Of a DNA stretch of 64,000 nucleotides, positions 54,917 through 62,855 are shown piece after piece (positions within the stretch are counted from its first letter, which is position 1; each line of letters opens with the position of its first letter). Under the pieces are notes generated by a model. That model made no database searches, had not been told where the DNA came from, and worked only from the letters and a program-made list of their open reading frames with translations. The DNA comes from Pseudomonas tructae (GTDB lineage Bacteria > Pseudomonadota > Gammaproteobacteria > Pseudomonadales > Pseudomonadaceae): assembly GCF_004214895.1 (NCBI RefSeq), contig NZ_CP035952.1:3854501-3918500 (forward strand), in the 5' to 3' direction. Both the position numbers and the translations under genes were made by a program.

Positions 54917-55468
54917 TTAACACAAATTTCGCATATCAGGCTCTACCGGATGTAACTGGCCTGTGCTCTTGTATCCAAACTGAAGAACATCAACATGATC
55001 ATCGCGGAGATGGTTCAACCAGAGCGTCAAGGAAGCTACTTCAGCGCCCACCTCAGATCGGTGGGAATCCAAACTGCGACGGTTCTCTGGCTGGTTGAAG
55101 AAATCGGCCAATCTGTGGCCGGAGCGCTCATCTGCGACTTTGAAATACCAGCAGGACTCACCCTCAACATCTACAAACCGCCCAAGCTCGGTTTCTTCTG
55201 CTTTGTAGCGTTTAAGGAAGTGGACGTGGAGATCGCCAGCCTGATCATCATCCGACTCTCTGCCTACCGTGACTACCGGCACCGCTCCCCTTGCAACGGC
55301 GAGGAGCTTTTCCTGAAGCCTCAATCGGATTTCATCGGTCTGCTCGGCCGTGAGAGAGTTCGAGCAAAGAGGAAGCCCTTTCGTAACCCCTTCCAACTCT
55401 CCACCCTCTAACATCCACGTTAGCGCATTAAAGAGCGTCTGAACTTCGTCTGCAATTCCGTGATTCAT
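54917..55468 (-). CDS. Hypothetical phage protein, 183 aa
   Basis: Starts MNHGIADEVQTLFNALTWML. Charged and soluble. A possible beta-sheet core lies around GDLHVHFLKRYKAEETELGR and SCWYFKVADERSGHRLADFF. No domain was recognised. It lies between two terminators, so it may be separately expressed. Confidence 0.7.
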   Translation of the reverse strand: MNHGIADEVQTLFNALTWMLEGGELEGVTKGLPLCSNSLTAEQTDEIRLRLQEKLLAVARGAVPVVTVGRESDDDQAGDLHVHFLKRYKAEETELGRFVDVEGESCWYFKVADERSGHRLADFFNQPENRRSLDSHRSEVGAEVASLTLWLNHLRDDHVDVLQFGYKSTGQLHPVEPDMRNLC

Positions 55469-55524
55469 CTATAGGCACTCGTTCCATTGAGTCTAGAGAA
55501 TGATCTGTCGTAACCCAAAACGCA

Positions 55525-55552
55525 AAACCCCGGCTCATTGGCCGGGGTTTCT
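55525..55552. terminator. Bidirectional terminator
   Basis: AAACCCCGGC...GCCGGGGTTT, a 9-10 bp stem with A/T tracts at both sides. Confidence 0.85.
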
Positions 55553-55621
55553 CTGTGTCGCGTTGTTGCAAGCTGGACACGCTGCTATGAAAGCAGGTGT
55601 TTATCCGTACTGAAAGCGATT

Positions 55622-56203
55622 TCAAGCACGAATCAAGATTTCGATCTGCGCCTCAGATACCTCGAAACGACGAGCCAATCCTCGTTTAGCTTCATCGATT
55701 GAAATCCCCTGCAAAATACTCCCACTCTCCTCGCTTTCGGCCGATGCCTCTGCTGCCTGGTAGTCATCTCCAGCAGCATGCGTATCCAGCATGGATGAAG
55801 AGATGTAGGTGGTAAATTTGAGGCGCTGGAGATCTCTCTGCGTGTTAATCCCGAAATCGCCCAGCGTCATGTACGCAACAGGATTGCGGTTACCATCCCA
55901 CATATCGGGCACGGAGATCTCTGCGGATTTAGAAAACACGATCTTCTGACGGGCAGCATCTTCCTCCGACGGAACGATCTTCTCTATCTTGCCGATCATG
56001 AACGCGGTTTTATGTGGAGCTGATGGTCCACCCCAGCTTCCATTTCGATTCTGCACGCAAACCACGTACTCGCATTTCGCAGCGCGGGACGCATCCATAC
56101 GCCATGCGTTGCTACCGCCCTCCGCCCACAGGCGATCTTTACCCCTATTGGTAAACACTACGACGCAGCGGGTGCTTGCGACACTGGCCTCAGGTGACAA
56201 CAT
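55622..56203 (-). CDS. Hypothetical phage protein, 193 aa
   Basis: Starts MLSPEASVASTRCVVVFTNR. An alpha/beta N-terminus (SNAWRMDASRAAKCEYVVCV, HKTAFMIGKIEKIV) is followed by an acidic low-complexity stretch (about 145-165) and a C-terminal helix that resembles an HTH-like tail (IDEAKRGLARRFEVSEAQIE). It has its own upstream region with CACTAG repeats. No function can be assigned. Confidence 0.7.
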   Translation of the reverse strand: MLSPEASVASTRCVVVFTNRGKDRLWAEGGSNAWRMDASRAAKCEYVVCVQNRNGSWGGPSAPHKTAFMIGKIEKIVPSEEDAARQKIVFSKSAEISVPDMWDGNRNPVAYMTLGDFGINTQRDLQRLKFTTYISSSMLDTHAAGDDYQAAEASAESEESGSILQGISIDEAKRGLARRFEVSEAQIEILIRA

Positions 56204-56295
56204 ACAGATCCACTCCTTGAAAAGTGAAGCTACCCTAACACTAAAAAGACACTAGTCAATCACTAGCGCAGTGTCCGAATAGCTCCATGGGATAG
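56204..56295 (-). promoter_or_regulatory. Upstream region with CACTAG repeats
   Basis: Contains CACTAG-TCAAT-CACTAG (direct repeats around 56251-56267) in an AT-rich segment before the 193-aa gene. It looks like a promoter with a regulator site; the ligand is unknown. Confidence 0.45.
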
Positions 56296-56682
56296 CTACT
56301 CCAGGGTCACCCCTGACTGCAGCGCCCCATCAATCCATGCCACTCCCGCCTTTATCAGCTCCCAGGCTTTCCGCTCGGACATATCATTCTCTCGCCCGAT
56401 TCGGTTAGCCGGCCACTTCGCGCCGAAGTAAAACCACACGAAGTCGCCCATCTGCTGATTGCGCTTGATCAGCTTGGCCAGGGCTCCGTCCACCAGCTCT
56501 GCGACTTCATCCTTGATCGTGTAGCTCTTGGTGGTTGATATAAGGTTGGCCTGGCTCATCACCGCCGCCATCTGCGAGACGTATCCAGGCACGCCCATCC
56601 CATCCATCCGCCACCAGCCCCATTGCTCCAGCAGGTACTCAGTGTCGCCCAGGGGCTTGTCCAGGTAAGTTCGTTTCTTCAT
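56296..56682 (-). CDS. Q-type late antiterminator
   Basis: 128 residues of the Phage_antitermQ pattern: YLLEQWGWWRMDGMGVPGY in the N-terminal part, KDEVAELVDGALAKLIKRNQ in the middle and RIGRENDMSERKAWELIKAG with AWIDGAL at the end. It would load on RNA polymerase at the late promoter and let it read the late operon through its many terminators. Confidence 0.85.
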   Translation of the reverse strand: MKKRTYLDKPLGDTEYLLEQWGWWRMDGMGVPGYVSQMAAVMSQANLISTTKSYTIKDEVAELVDGALAKLIKRNQQMGDFVWFYFGAKWPANRIGRENDMSERKAWELIKAGVAWIDGALQSGVTLE

Positions 56683-56966
56683 GCAGCCCTCCGTGGGGTC
56701 GGATCTTGGTCAAGGCCGAACAGCTCTCGCAGTAGCTTGTTGGCATGTTTGTTCTTGGCGTTGCCTTCGGTGATCCAGCTCTTTGCGAACTGCTCGAAGC
56801 CGATACTCGCTCTGGTGCCGTGCCAGTCGGCGACGATGTCCATCAGCGCTGCCGAGGCAATACGGCCATTGGTCTGCTCCAGCAGCATTCGGTTGCCGAC
56901 CTTGAGGAACTTGCGCTCAACATCGGTCAAGCTCTTGCGCGGCAGGGCCGCAGTTACGTTACCCAT
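56679..56966 (-). CDS. Hypothetical protein between the helicase and Q genes
   Basis: 95 residues starting MGNVTAALPRKSLTDVERKF. Helical and basic, with NGRIASAALMDIVADWHGTR. It lies in the nin-like region after replication genes. Overlaps the helicase stop by 8 nt and the Q start by 4 nt, so it is coupled. No domain was recognised. Confidence 0.7.
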   Translation of the reverse strand: MGNVTAALPRKSLTDVERKFLKVGNRMLLEQTNGRIASAALMDIVADWHGTRASIGFEQFAKSWITEGNAKNKHANKLLRELFGLDQDPTPRRAA

Positions 56967-58350
56967 GGGGTTTGTCTCCCTTGTAGCGACTGGCATAGCT
57001 CCCCCGCGCCATCTCGACCTCATCGTCGGTTAGCATGCGGTTGTCTGCGAAGTTGGCGAATCGACCAAACTGGCCCTCCTGCTGGAGAACACAGCTACCC
57101 ACGCGGGCATGCCGACACTTGGTCATCAAGATCTCGGTGAGGCCGTTCTGCCCCTCCTCGGTGTCCATGTCGCGGTGCACCATCAGAATGCAGCTGGCGT
57201 CGGCCTCTATCTCGCCCGAGTCGCGCAGGTCGCTCGACTGAGGCTTCTTCCCGGGACGCTTGGTAGAGTCGCGGTTGAGCTGGGCCAGCTCGATGACGGG
57301 AATACCCATCTCCTTGGCCAGTTGCAGCAGCGCCTTGCTGATCTTTCCGACCTCCTCGCTCCGGGTACGACCTTGACGCTCGCTTCGCACCAGCCCCAAG
57401 TAATCCACCACGATTCCGGCAAGCCCATGCTCACGCTGGCACCGCCTGGCGGTTGCGCGGATGCTGGCCGGGGTTTGAACTGGCTCATCGCAGACGAAGA
57501 GAGGGGCTTCTAGCGCGATGGCCACGGCATTGGACATCCTTGACCAGTCGTCATCCTGCATCTTCACCGGATCATCCAGCTTGCGCAGGTCCACACCGCC
57601 CAACGACGCGATAGCCCGCAGACCGAGCTCCTCGCCTGGCATCTCAATGGAAAACACCAGCCAGGGCTTACGCACCTTGATCGCGTTGTGCTGAGCAATC
57701 TGCAGCGCCAGCGTGGTCTTCCCGCTACCTGGAAGTCCCGCAACGACCGTGACCTTCTTCGGGCGGATGCCCTGCACCAGGTCGTCCAGGTCAGCCAGCC
57801 CCGTCGACGGCCACTTGGGCGCGACACCGCGATACTTCTCGTCCACGAGATCAGCGGCATCGCCCATCCACTGATCCAGCCGCTTGAAGCCTTTCGCTTC
57901 ACCGTCGAGACTGCGTAGATCGGCCATGGCCTGCTGCGACGCGGCGATCACCTCTGCGGTTGGTGCGCCGGCCTGAACCAGCTCTTGCGCCTGGCCAGCG
58001 ATGTCGAAAATGCGGCGGATCACCCCCCACTCCTTGACGTGCTTGGCGTAGGTCCGCCAGTTGGCTATCGACGGCACGTTGTTCGTGATCTCGGCCGCGT
58101 AGGCTATGGTGAACTGGCCGCTAGGCAGAGAGCGCTGAATCGAGCCTATGGTGACTGGGTCAACCGGCACACCCTGGTCATGGATACCAAGGATTACCTC
58201 AAACAGCGCCGCGTTGTCGGCGTGGTAGAAGTCGCCCGATTCCATTTGGCCGAGGATGTCCTCAACCAAGCCGGCGTCCTGCTGCAGGGAGGCCTGCATG
58301 ACCGCCCCCAACACACCGTGCTCAGCCTCGATGCTGAATAGCTCCCTCAT
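56959..58350 (-). CDS. Phage replicative DNA helicase (DnaB family)
   Basis: 463 residues. An N-terminal DnaB domain (about 1-105: EHGVLGAVMQASLQQDAG; NVPSIANWRTYAK) precedes a RecA-like motor with Walker A GLPGSGKT at 205-212, Walker B DYLGL, and the later ELAQLNRDSTKRPGKKPQSS block. It unwinds phage DNA. Follows the DnaC-like loader by 4-nt overlap. Confidence 0.95.
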   Translation of the reverse strand: MRELFSIEAEHGVLGAVMQASLQQDAGLVEDILGQMESGDFYHADNAALFEVILGIHDQGVPVDPVTIGSIQRSLPSGQFTIAYAAEITNNVPSIANWRTYAKHVKEWGVIRRIFDIAGQAQELVQAGAPTAEVIAASQQAMADLRSLDGEAKGFKRLDQWMGDAADLVDEKYRGVAPKWPSTGLADLDDLVQGIRPKKVTVVAGLPGSGKTTLALQIAQHNAIKVRKPWLVFSIEMPGEELGLRAIASLGGVDLRKLDDPVKMQDDDWSRMSNAVAIALEAPLFVCDEPVQTPASIRATARRCQREHGLAGIVVDYLGLVRSERQGRTRSEEVGKISKALLQLAKEMGIPVIELAQLNRDSTKRPGKKPQSSDLRDSGEIEADASCILMVHRDMDTEEGQNGLTEILMTKCRHARVGSCVLQQEGQFGRFANFADNRMLTDDEVEMARGSYASRYKGDKPHG

Positions 58351-59147
58351 GCACAGGCCCTCATCGAGGACCAGGTGAAACCGACCGCCATGCCGCCGTT
58401 CTGGCGCAGACGGTCCAGGGCGCGGTCGCCGATGTAGGACTTCAGGTTCTCGCGGGCCAGATTGCTGATCAGCACCGTCGGCAGCACGGCCTGGTAACGG
58501 CGATCAATGATGGCGTGTAGCAGGCCCAGCTCGTAGTCACTGCCCTTCTGACAACCAACCTCATCGATCACCAGCAAGTCCAGGCCGCCCAGATGCACCA
58601 CCACGTCGCGATCGGTATAGCCCGACCCCGGCACCATCGAGGCGCGGGCGATGCTGATGATGTCGCTTGCGGGGACGATCAGCGCCCTGCACTGGTCAGC
58701 CACCACAGTGCGCACAATCGCGCTGCCCAAGTGGGTCTTCCCGCAGCCGACATTGCCGGTCAGCAGCAGCGATCGGCCGGCGCGGAAGTGGCTCGGGAAC
58801 TGCTCGGCATAGTCCCGGCACTTGGCCAGGGCCTTGTGGTGCTGGTCGGACTCGGCGACATACCCATCGAACGTGGCGTCGGCGAAGCGCGGCGTGATCC
58901 CAGCGCAGATCAGTGCGGCAGTGGTCCGCTCGGCATCGGCCTGGACCCTGGCCAGGGCGTAGGGCTCGCTGTCACGGGGAGCCATGTGCAAGGCCTCCCA
59001 CTGGCAGCGCTTGCAGCCACGCGCCAGCATCGATCCGTCCAGTTGCTCGACCTCACTCATGTCGACTTCGCCGTGGACTGGGCACTCGCCAGCGAAAGCG
59101 CGCTTGGCCGGGGTGCGATGGAAGAGATCAGAAATTTGCGCGGCCAT
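58347..59147 (-). CDS. DnaC-like helicase loader ATPase
   Basis: 266 residues. An N-terminal zinc finger (C22, H25, C45, C48) precedes an AAA+ domain with Walker A GNVGCGKT (131-138), LLVIDEVGCQKGSDYE (Walker B), and an ending HTH-like region. Loads the phage helicase at the origin. The ATG at 59147 is 20 nt inside the O-like gene end; open frame upstream of it is not coding. Confidence 0.9.
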   Translation of the reverse strand: MAAQISDLFHRTPAKRAFAGECPVHGEVDMSEVEQLDGSMLARGCKRCQWEALHMAPRDSEPYALARVQADAERTTAALICAGITPRFADATFDGYVAESDQHHKALAKCRDYAEQFPSHFRAGRSLLLTGNVGCGKTHLGSAIVRTVVADQCRALIVPASDIISIARASMVPGSGYTDRDVVVHLGGLDLLVIDEVGCQKGSDYELGLLHAIIDRRYQAVLPTVLISNLARENLKSYIGDRALDRLRQNGGMAVGFTWSSMRACA

Positions 59148-59880
59148 CGTGGCTCTCCTGGTACATGTCGGGGGTGTGTTGCGGGAGGTCGTTGAAGGAC
59201 CCGGGGCGGGCGCCGCCGGCTGGCTGCAGAACGTCGTGCCAGCGCTCACCGTTGAGCCAGGTGGCCGGGTTCGGGATGAACTGTCCGCCATCCTTGGTCC
59301 AGTCGAGGGATGCACAGTGGTTGGCCAGGACGGCGATCATGGCGGCCTGGAGGTCAGCGTCGGGGTTGAGTTTGTTCCAAGCCTTGAGGGCGTCCTTGCG
59401 GCTTTTCTTCTTCGGGTACAGCTTCCAGAATTTCTCGAATCCAGCGTCCACTTCTGTGCCTGATGCACGTAAGTCTTTAACCCTCTTTGTATTACTCATA
59501 GATGTATTACTCCCCTTCGTGTTTTCCGAAGGGGGTTCGCCGCCTTTTCCGAAGGGGTTCACAGCGTTTTCCGAAGGGGTCTTCGGTTTTTCGAAGGGGT
59601 TGGAAAGGCGAATCCGGCGCTCGACGACCCGCTTGCCTTCCCTGATCTGGTCGATATTGATCAGGCCGCGCTCTGCCAGCCCGCTGATGATCTCGGACAC
59701 CCGAGACACCGACAGGCCGAAGAACTCTGCGAAGTGAGCGTTGGTGGCGTAGCAGCCACGAACGTCATCCTCGAGACTACCGATCTCCACCAGCATCACC
59801 TTCTCGTTTGTCGACAGCGAATGGTCCAGCCACAACGAGGCGGGGATCCAAACGCCCTGGAACTTGCGTTGCGTGCTCAC
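59128..59880 (-). CDS. Replication initiation protein O-like, with origin iterons inside
   Basis: 250 residues. The N-terminal winged helix (MSTQRKFQGVWIPASLWLDH; FAEFFGLSVSRVSEIISGLA) binds the origin. A flexible middle (about 95-135, Pro/Ser/Asn/Gly-rich) is encoded by the iteron DNA. The C-terminal DnaD-like part (FEKFWKLYPKKKSRKDALKA; HCASLDWTKDGGQFIPNPAT) contacts the helicase loader. Lambda O has the same layout. Confidence 0.9.
   Translation of the reverse strand: MSTQRKFQGVWIPASLWLDHSLSTNEKVMLVEIGSLEDDVRGCYATNAHFAEFFGLSVSRVSEIISGLAERGLINIDQIREGKRVVERRIRLSNPFEKPKTPSENAVNPFGKGGEPPSENTKGSNTSMSNTKRVKDLRASGTEVDAGFEKFWKLYPKKKSRKDALKAWNKLNPDADLQAAMIAVLANHCASLDWTKDGGQFIPNPATWLNGERWHDVLQPAGGARPGSFNDLPQHTPDMYQESHDGRANF
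59522..59599. other. Candidate replication origin: four iterons
   Basis: TTTTCCGAAGGGG at 59522, 59545 and 59567, and a one-base variant TTTTTCGAAGGGG at 59587, spaced 23, 22 and 20 bp. They lie in the middle of the O-like gene, as do the lambda origin iterons. A partial CCCCTTCG copy lies just left (59512-59519). Confidence 0.8.
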
Positions 59881-59883
59881 AGG

Positions 59884-60111
59884 TCAGATCTCCAGCTCAG
59901 CGGTCACCCGCTTGATGAATTCGTCGTAGCTCTCGCTCATCACCAGGCCTTGGTCTTCCAGGGCGGCCCGGTAGGCCTTCGCGCTCCCGTAGAGCACCCA
60001 ACGCTCGCGCTCGGGCAGATCACGGAAGCCGGCATAGCTTGGCCACGGGCCGCTGATGATCGCGGCGCCAGCACGCTGCTGCGCCAGGGCGGGATTTGGG
60101 ATCGTGATCAT
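59884..60111 (-). CDS. Hypothetical early phage protein, 75 aa
   Basis: Starts MITIPNPALAQQRAGAAIIS; the C-terminal helix ends KRVTAELEI. No domain was recognised. It lies 3 nt from the O-like gene, and its start overlaps the next gene by 4 nt. Confidence 0.7.
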   Translation of the reverse strand: MITIPNPALAQQRAGAAIISGPWPSYAGFRDLPERERWVLYGSAKAYRAALEDQGLVMSESYDEFIKRVTAELEI

Positions 60112-60500
60112 TGCAAGGTCTCCCCGGTTGCGTTGGTGCGTCGGACTGGGAGCGCTGGAAGGCTGCTCGCCGGCGGCAGGTAGTAGACACAGGCGTCGGG
60201 CCCTAGCAGCGCCCGGATCGCCGTCTCCATGCGCCGTTTGGCGCTGTTCTTGGCCAGCCGCGCGCGGCGGTACAGCTCGTAAGAGTCAGCCGTGTAGGCG
60301 ATCACCGGGCCGTACGCGGGGTTGTCAGGGTCAATGCGCCGCCGTTGCGGCTCAGGCTCTCCAGTCGCCTGGAAGAACGCCGAGTATTCGTCGTTCAGGC
60401 GCTCGCGAAGTAGCCGCATCTGGGCCTGGACCTGATAGAAAGCCACCGCTCGTTCGGCCACCAGCTGCGTCAGCTGGGCCTTGGTCAGGTTCTTCTTCAT
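60108..60500 (-). CDS. Hypothetical early phage protein, 130 aa
   Basis: Starts MKKNLTKAQLTQLVAERAVA; a helical coiled-coil N-terminal half (QVQAQMRLLRERLNDEYSAF) precedes a basic domain (RRARLAKNSAKRRMETAIRA). The end (YYLPPASSLPALPVRRTNAT) is polar. No domain was recognised. The stop and start overlap their neighbours by 4 nt. Confidence 0.7.
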   Translation of the reverse strand: MKKNLTKAQLTQLVAERAVAFYQVQAQMRLLRERLNDEYSAFFQATGEPEPQRRRIDPDNPAYGPVIAYTADSYELYRRARLAKNSAKRRMETAIRALLGPDACVYYLPPASSLPALPVRRTNATGETLQ

Positions 60501-61219
60501 GGATGCACCTTCCCAGTCAGCCGGAACCGGCCATTGAAGTAGGGGTGGCTGGCCTGGGTGCTGTTTACCATCGCGCACTCGTCGACGAAGCGCTTGAACG
60601 CTGCAGTGACAAGGCTCTTCGTCCAGACCAGGTACTGCGATCCCTTCGCGTCCTCGTGGCCATTCCGGACCATGCCGGCGGAGTTCGGGGCGTGCGGCCA
60701 TTCCTTGAGCACGTAGTCCACGACCGCGCCCGACAGCCCATGACGCGCCAGCATCGCGGCCTTGACGCCGGTCAGCGACAGGCAGTTCTGCGGGCAGTGG
60801 TCCCAGACCGTGGTCTGGCTGAGGTCTTCAATCCGACGCTCGATCCGCTCCAGCGCCACCTGCTGCTCACGCTGCTGGCGCTCAACAGCCACCAAGTGGT
60901 TGGCGTTGGCCGCCGTGATCTCGGCCTGCGTCATCGGGCGGCCTGCCTGGCTCTCTAGCTCTTGCCAGCGATCGACAAGAGCAGCCGTGAACTCCGGCGA
61001 GAGCTGCGCGACCACGACGAAGCTGTCGCGCTTGCACACTTGGTAAATTGCAACGCTCTGACCGAGGTGATTTTTAACTTCCGTCAATGGCGGGAGTTGA
61101 ATTGTCCCTCGCTCCGCCAGCCTGGCAATCGAACGCTTCACGTCGTCATGCCGCGAGCCGACCAGCTCGGCGATCTCTTGCGAGGACATAGTCGGGGTGT
61201 TTGTAGTGACCAGGTTCAT
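60497..61219 (-). CDS. Rha-family phage regulator with C-terminal domain
   Basis: 240 residues. The N-terminal Rha domain (MSSQEIAELVGSRHDDVKRS; VCKRDSFVVVAQLSPEFTAA) is followed by a coiled coil (about 110-135) and a C-terminal domain with WDHCPQNCLSLTGVKAAMLA and TKSLVTAAFKRFVDECAMV. Rha-type proteins of lambdoid phages interfere with growth in hosts lacking IHF and act as antirepressor-like regulators. Function here is inferred. Confidence 0.8.
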   Translation of the reverse strand: MNLVTTNTPTMSSQEIAELVGSRHDDVKRSIARLAERGTIQLPPLTEVKNHLGQSVAIYQVCKRDSFVVVAQLSPEFTAALVDRWQELESQAGRPMTQAEITAANANHLVAVERQQREQQVALERIERRIEDLSQTTVWDHCPQNCLSLTGVKAAMLARHGLSGAVVDYVLKEWPHAPNSAGMVRNGHEDAKGSQYLVWTKSLVTAAFKRFVDECAMVNSTQASHPYFNGRFRLTGKVHP

Positions 61220-61596
61220 GCAGCACCTCCCGCGCCACGATTTCGGGAAGTTGGTTTTTGTGGCGCGGAGCGCGGCAAGGAGTGGAGCTTGTACTCGGCG
61301 TTCTGGCTCTCTTCGTGAAGGCGCCCGGCGGTGTCAGCAAGATGTTGAATCAGCCAGCCAGTGCTGGTTAGAGAACCACTGCTGATCTCACCAGTAGTGC
61401 CCACCCAAGCCAAAAGCTCGCCCATCGCCGCGATGCCAGATGTCAGTAGGCTGGCGGTTTGAGAAGCCGCATCGCTAATGGTCTGCAATTGTTCAGCCTG
61501 CTCGGCAGTCAAACACGCCCCTTTCTCCCAGGCTGAGGGAAACTGCTGGTCGACACGCACCAACAAATCGTCGAAGCACGGTACTGGCTTGCTCAT
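61216..61596 (-). CDS. Hypothetical early protein, helical
   Basis: 126 residues: MSKPVPCFDDLLVRVDQQFP, then long helices (LTAEQAEQLQTISDAASQTA; LTSTGWLIQHLADTAGRLH) and a basic tail. It resembles the next protein in overall architecture, and both are typical small helical proteins of Pseudomonas prophages. Function unknown. Confidence 0.65.
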   Translation of the reverse strand: MSKPVPCFDDLLVRVDQQFPSAWEKGACLTAEQAEQLQTISDAASQTASLLTSGIAAMGELLAWVGTTGEISSGSLTSTGWLIQHLADTAGRLHEESQNAEYKLHSLPRSAPQKPTSRNRGAGGAA

Positions 61597-61925
61597 GGTT
61601 GCCCCTCCGCATTCCCGGCCGACACGCCTTTTTGAATGCTCCAAACAAGCGTGGAAACGGTCTCGCTCAGGAATTTCAAGGCTTCCATTGCATCGCAGAA
61701 AACCGGCTCGCCAAAATTTAGCGAGTCATGGACGTGCTGGCACAGTTGCGCCGCTCCGGACGAAAGAACCTTGGCAGTATGCAAGGCGTCCTCGGCGTTG
61801 ACGCCAGCCTCCACCTTGAGCAGATATAGGCCGCGGTTGTCGATCGGAGTGTCGAGGAATGAAGTCTCGACTGTCTTGGTGGGTTGCGTCGGTGATTGAG
61901 CGGTGGTATTTTTTGGGTGCGACAT
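61593..61925 (-). CDS. DUF3077-like protein
   Basis: 110 residues. A low-complexity leader (to about 20) precedes LFKVEAGVN-like sequence (YLLKVEAGVNAEDALHTAKV, LSSGAAQLCQHVHD; ALKFLSETVSTLVWSIQKG), the DUF3077 pattern of small Pseudomonas proteins. Function unknown. It overlaps the next gene by 4 nt. Confidence 0.7.
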   Translation of the reverse strand: MSHPKNTTAQSPTQPTKTVETSFLDTPIDNRGLYLLKVEAGVNAEDALHTAKVLSSGAAQLCQHVHDSLNFGEPVFCDAMEALKFLSETVSTLVWSIQKGVSAGNAEGQP

Positions 61926-61983
61926 AGCGCATCTCCTATTTGCATAGCGATGTGTATCCAAGACCTCCTGGCAGAGGTCGGTT

Positions 61984-62011
61984 AAAAGCCCGCCTGGCAG
62001 CGGGTTTTTTT
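61984..62011. terminator. Hairpin terminator between Cro and the early genes
   Basis: CCCGC-CTGGCA-GCGGG with T7 rightwards and CTTTTAAC leftwards. Placed after Cro on the leftward early transcript, where lambda has tR1. A second hairpin GACCTC-CTGGCA-GAGGTC lies just left (about 61960-61980). Confidence 0.7.
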
Positions 62012-62013
62012 GT

Positions 62014-62478
62014 GCCCTGAATTTGGGTAAACCCCATCATCCACGGAACAAAAAATATGCAACCCCCTCACCCGAGAGGGCCTTTGGCTTACCCTGGGCG
62101 GGGATGCCGAATGAATGTTCGTGCGCGCATATCACAGCTCCAAAATTTGCAAGTCACACCCTATGAGTGGTCAGGCAGTGCCCCTCATAAGGAAAGAAAT
62201 TTCTCTGAAATCTCGAATTGTCATATAAGCCGTATCTTTCGGCAGGTATGCCGCACAAATTGTGGATTTTGGGTTACTGCGCATTGCGCGGGTATTCTCC
62301 GTAAGCGCTCCCACCATACGATCTGGTCTGGCCGGATGGCTTTTAACCGCGATTAAAGATTGAGCATTGCCTTCAAAAAGATTACGCATGCGGAAACACC
62401 CAGATGTGGAGGCAGGCGTACAGGACGATGGTCGGCGAGCCGTCCCTTTTTCGTAAGGTGGTAAACACACTTGGGAAT
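62014..62478. other. cro-distal early region without a firm gene
   Basis: The leftward frame from an ATG at 62389 to 62171 (72 aa, MRNLFEGNAQSLIAVKSHPA ... RGTA) is the only candidate, in the place of lambda cII, but it has no ribosome binding site and no HTH pattern. Otherwise nothing is seen; the stretch may hold antitermination sites. Confidence 0.35.
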
Positions 62479-62772
62479 TCATACAGCACCACTTGCTGTA
62501 CTGGATGTACTAACAGCAGATTCGTTGGGCTGCGATTGATGGCTATCCGTCGGTACGCTATCAACCAACATGGGGCGATGCTCCGGGTACAAGTCAGGAC
62601 GGAGAGCGTGTCTAGAAATTCCGGTCGCCGCCTCTATACTCAAGACGTGGTGAGCAGGGATGCCCCTTACCTTCCAATGCGAAATCGCCATCGGGGTGAT
62701 CCCGACAATTTTTGCCAGCATGGCCCCTGAGCCTGCCTGGGCTATTGCTTGGTCTAGAGCGGTAGCAGACAT
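62479..62772 (-). CDS. Cro/YdaS-type repressor
   Basis: 97 residues. A single HTH at the N-terminus: MSATALDQAIAQAGSGAMLA then KIVGITPMAISHWKVRGIPA, the YdaS/Cro-like fold, followed by a polar tail. It is divergent from the CI-like repressor and starts at the edge of the operator region. It would commit the phage to lysis by repressing cI. Confidence 0.88.
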   Translation of the reverse strand: MSATALDQAIAQAGSGAMLAKIVGITPMAISHWKVRGIPAHHVLSIEAATGISRHALRPDLYPEHRPMLVDSVPTDSHQSQPNESAVSTSSTASGAV

Positions 62773-62802
62773 AAACGTTCCGGGTAAATTTCGAGCAATG
62801 AC

Positions 62803-62855
62803 TAAACAATACGTTTATTCAATAAACAGCGCAAGCCCTGTAAACTCCGTGTTTA
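62803..62855. promoter_or_regulatory. Immunity operators between cro and cI
   Basis: Two TAAAC-N5-GTTTA sites at 62803-62817 and 62841-62855, plus an overlapping 7-1-7 palindrome GTTTATTCAATAAAC at 62813-62827. They lie between the divergent starts and fit dimer binding by CI and Cro. Confidence 0.85.

Noticed and set aside
62171-62389. A cII-like activator
   Set aside because: The place fits, but the frame lacks a helix-turn-helix pattern and a ribosome binding site.
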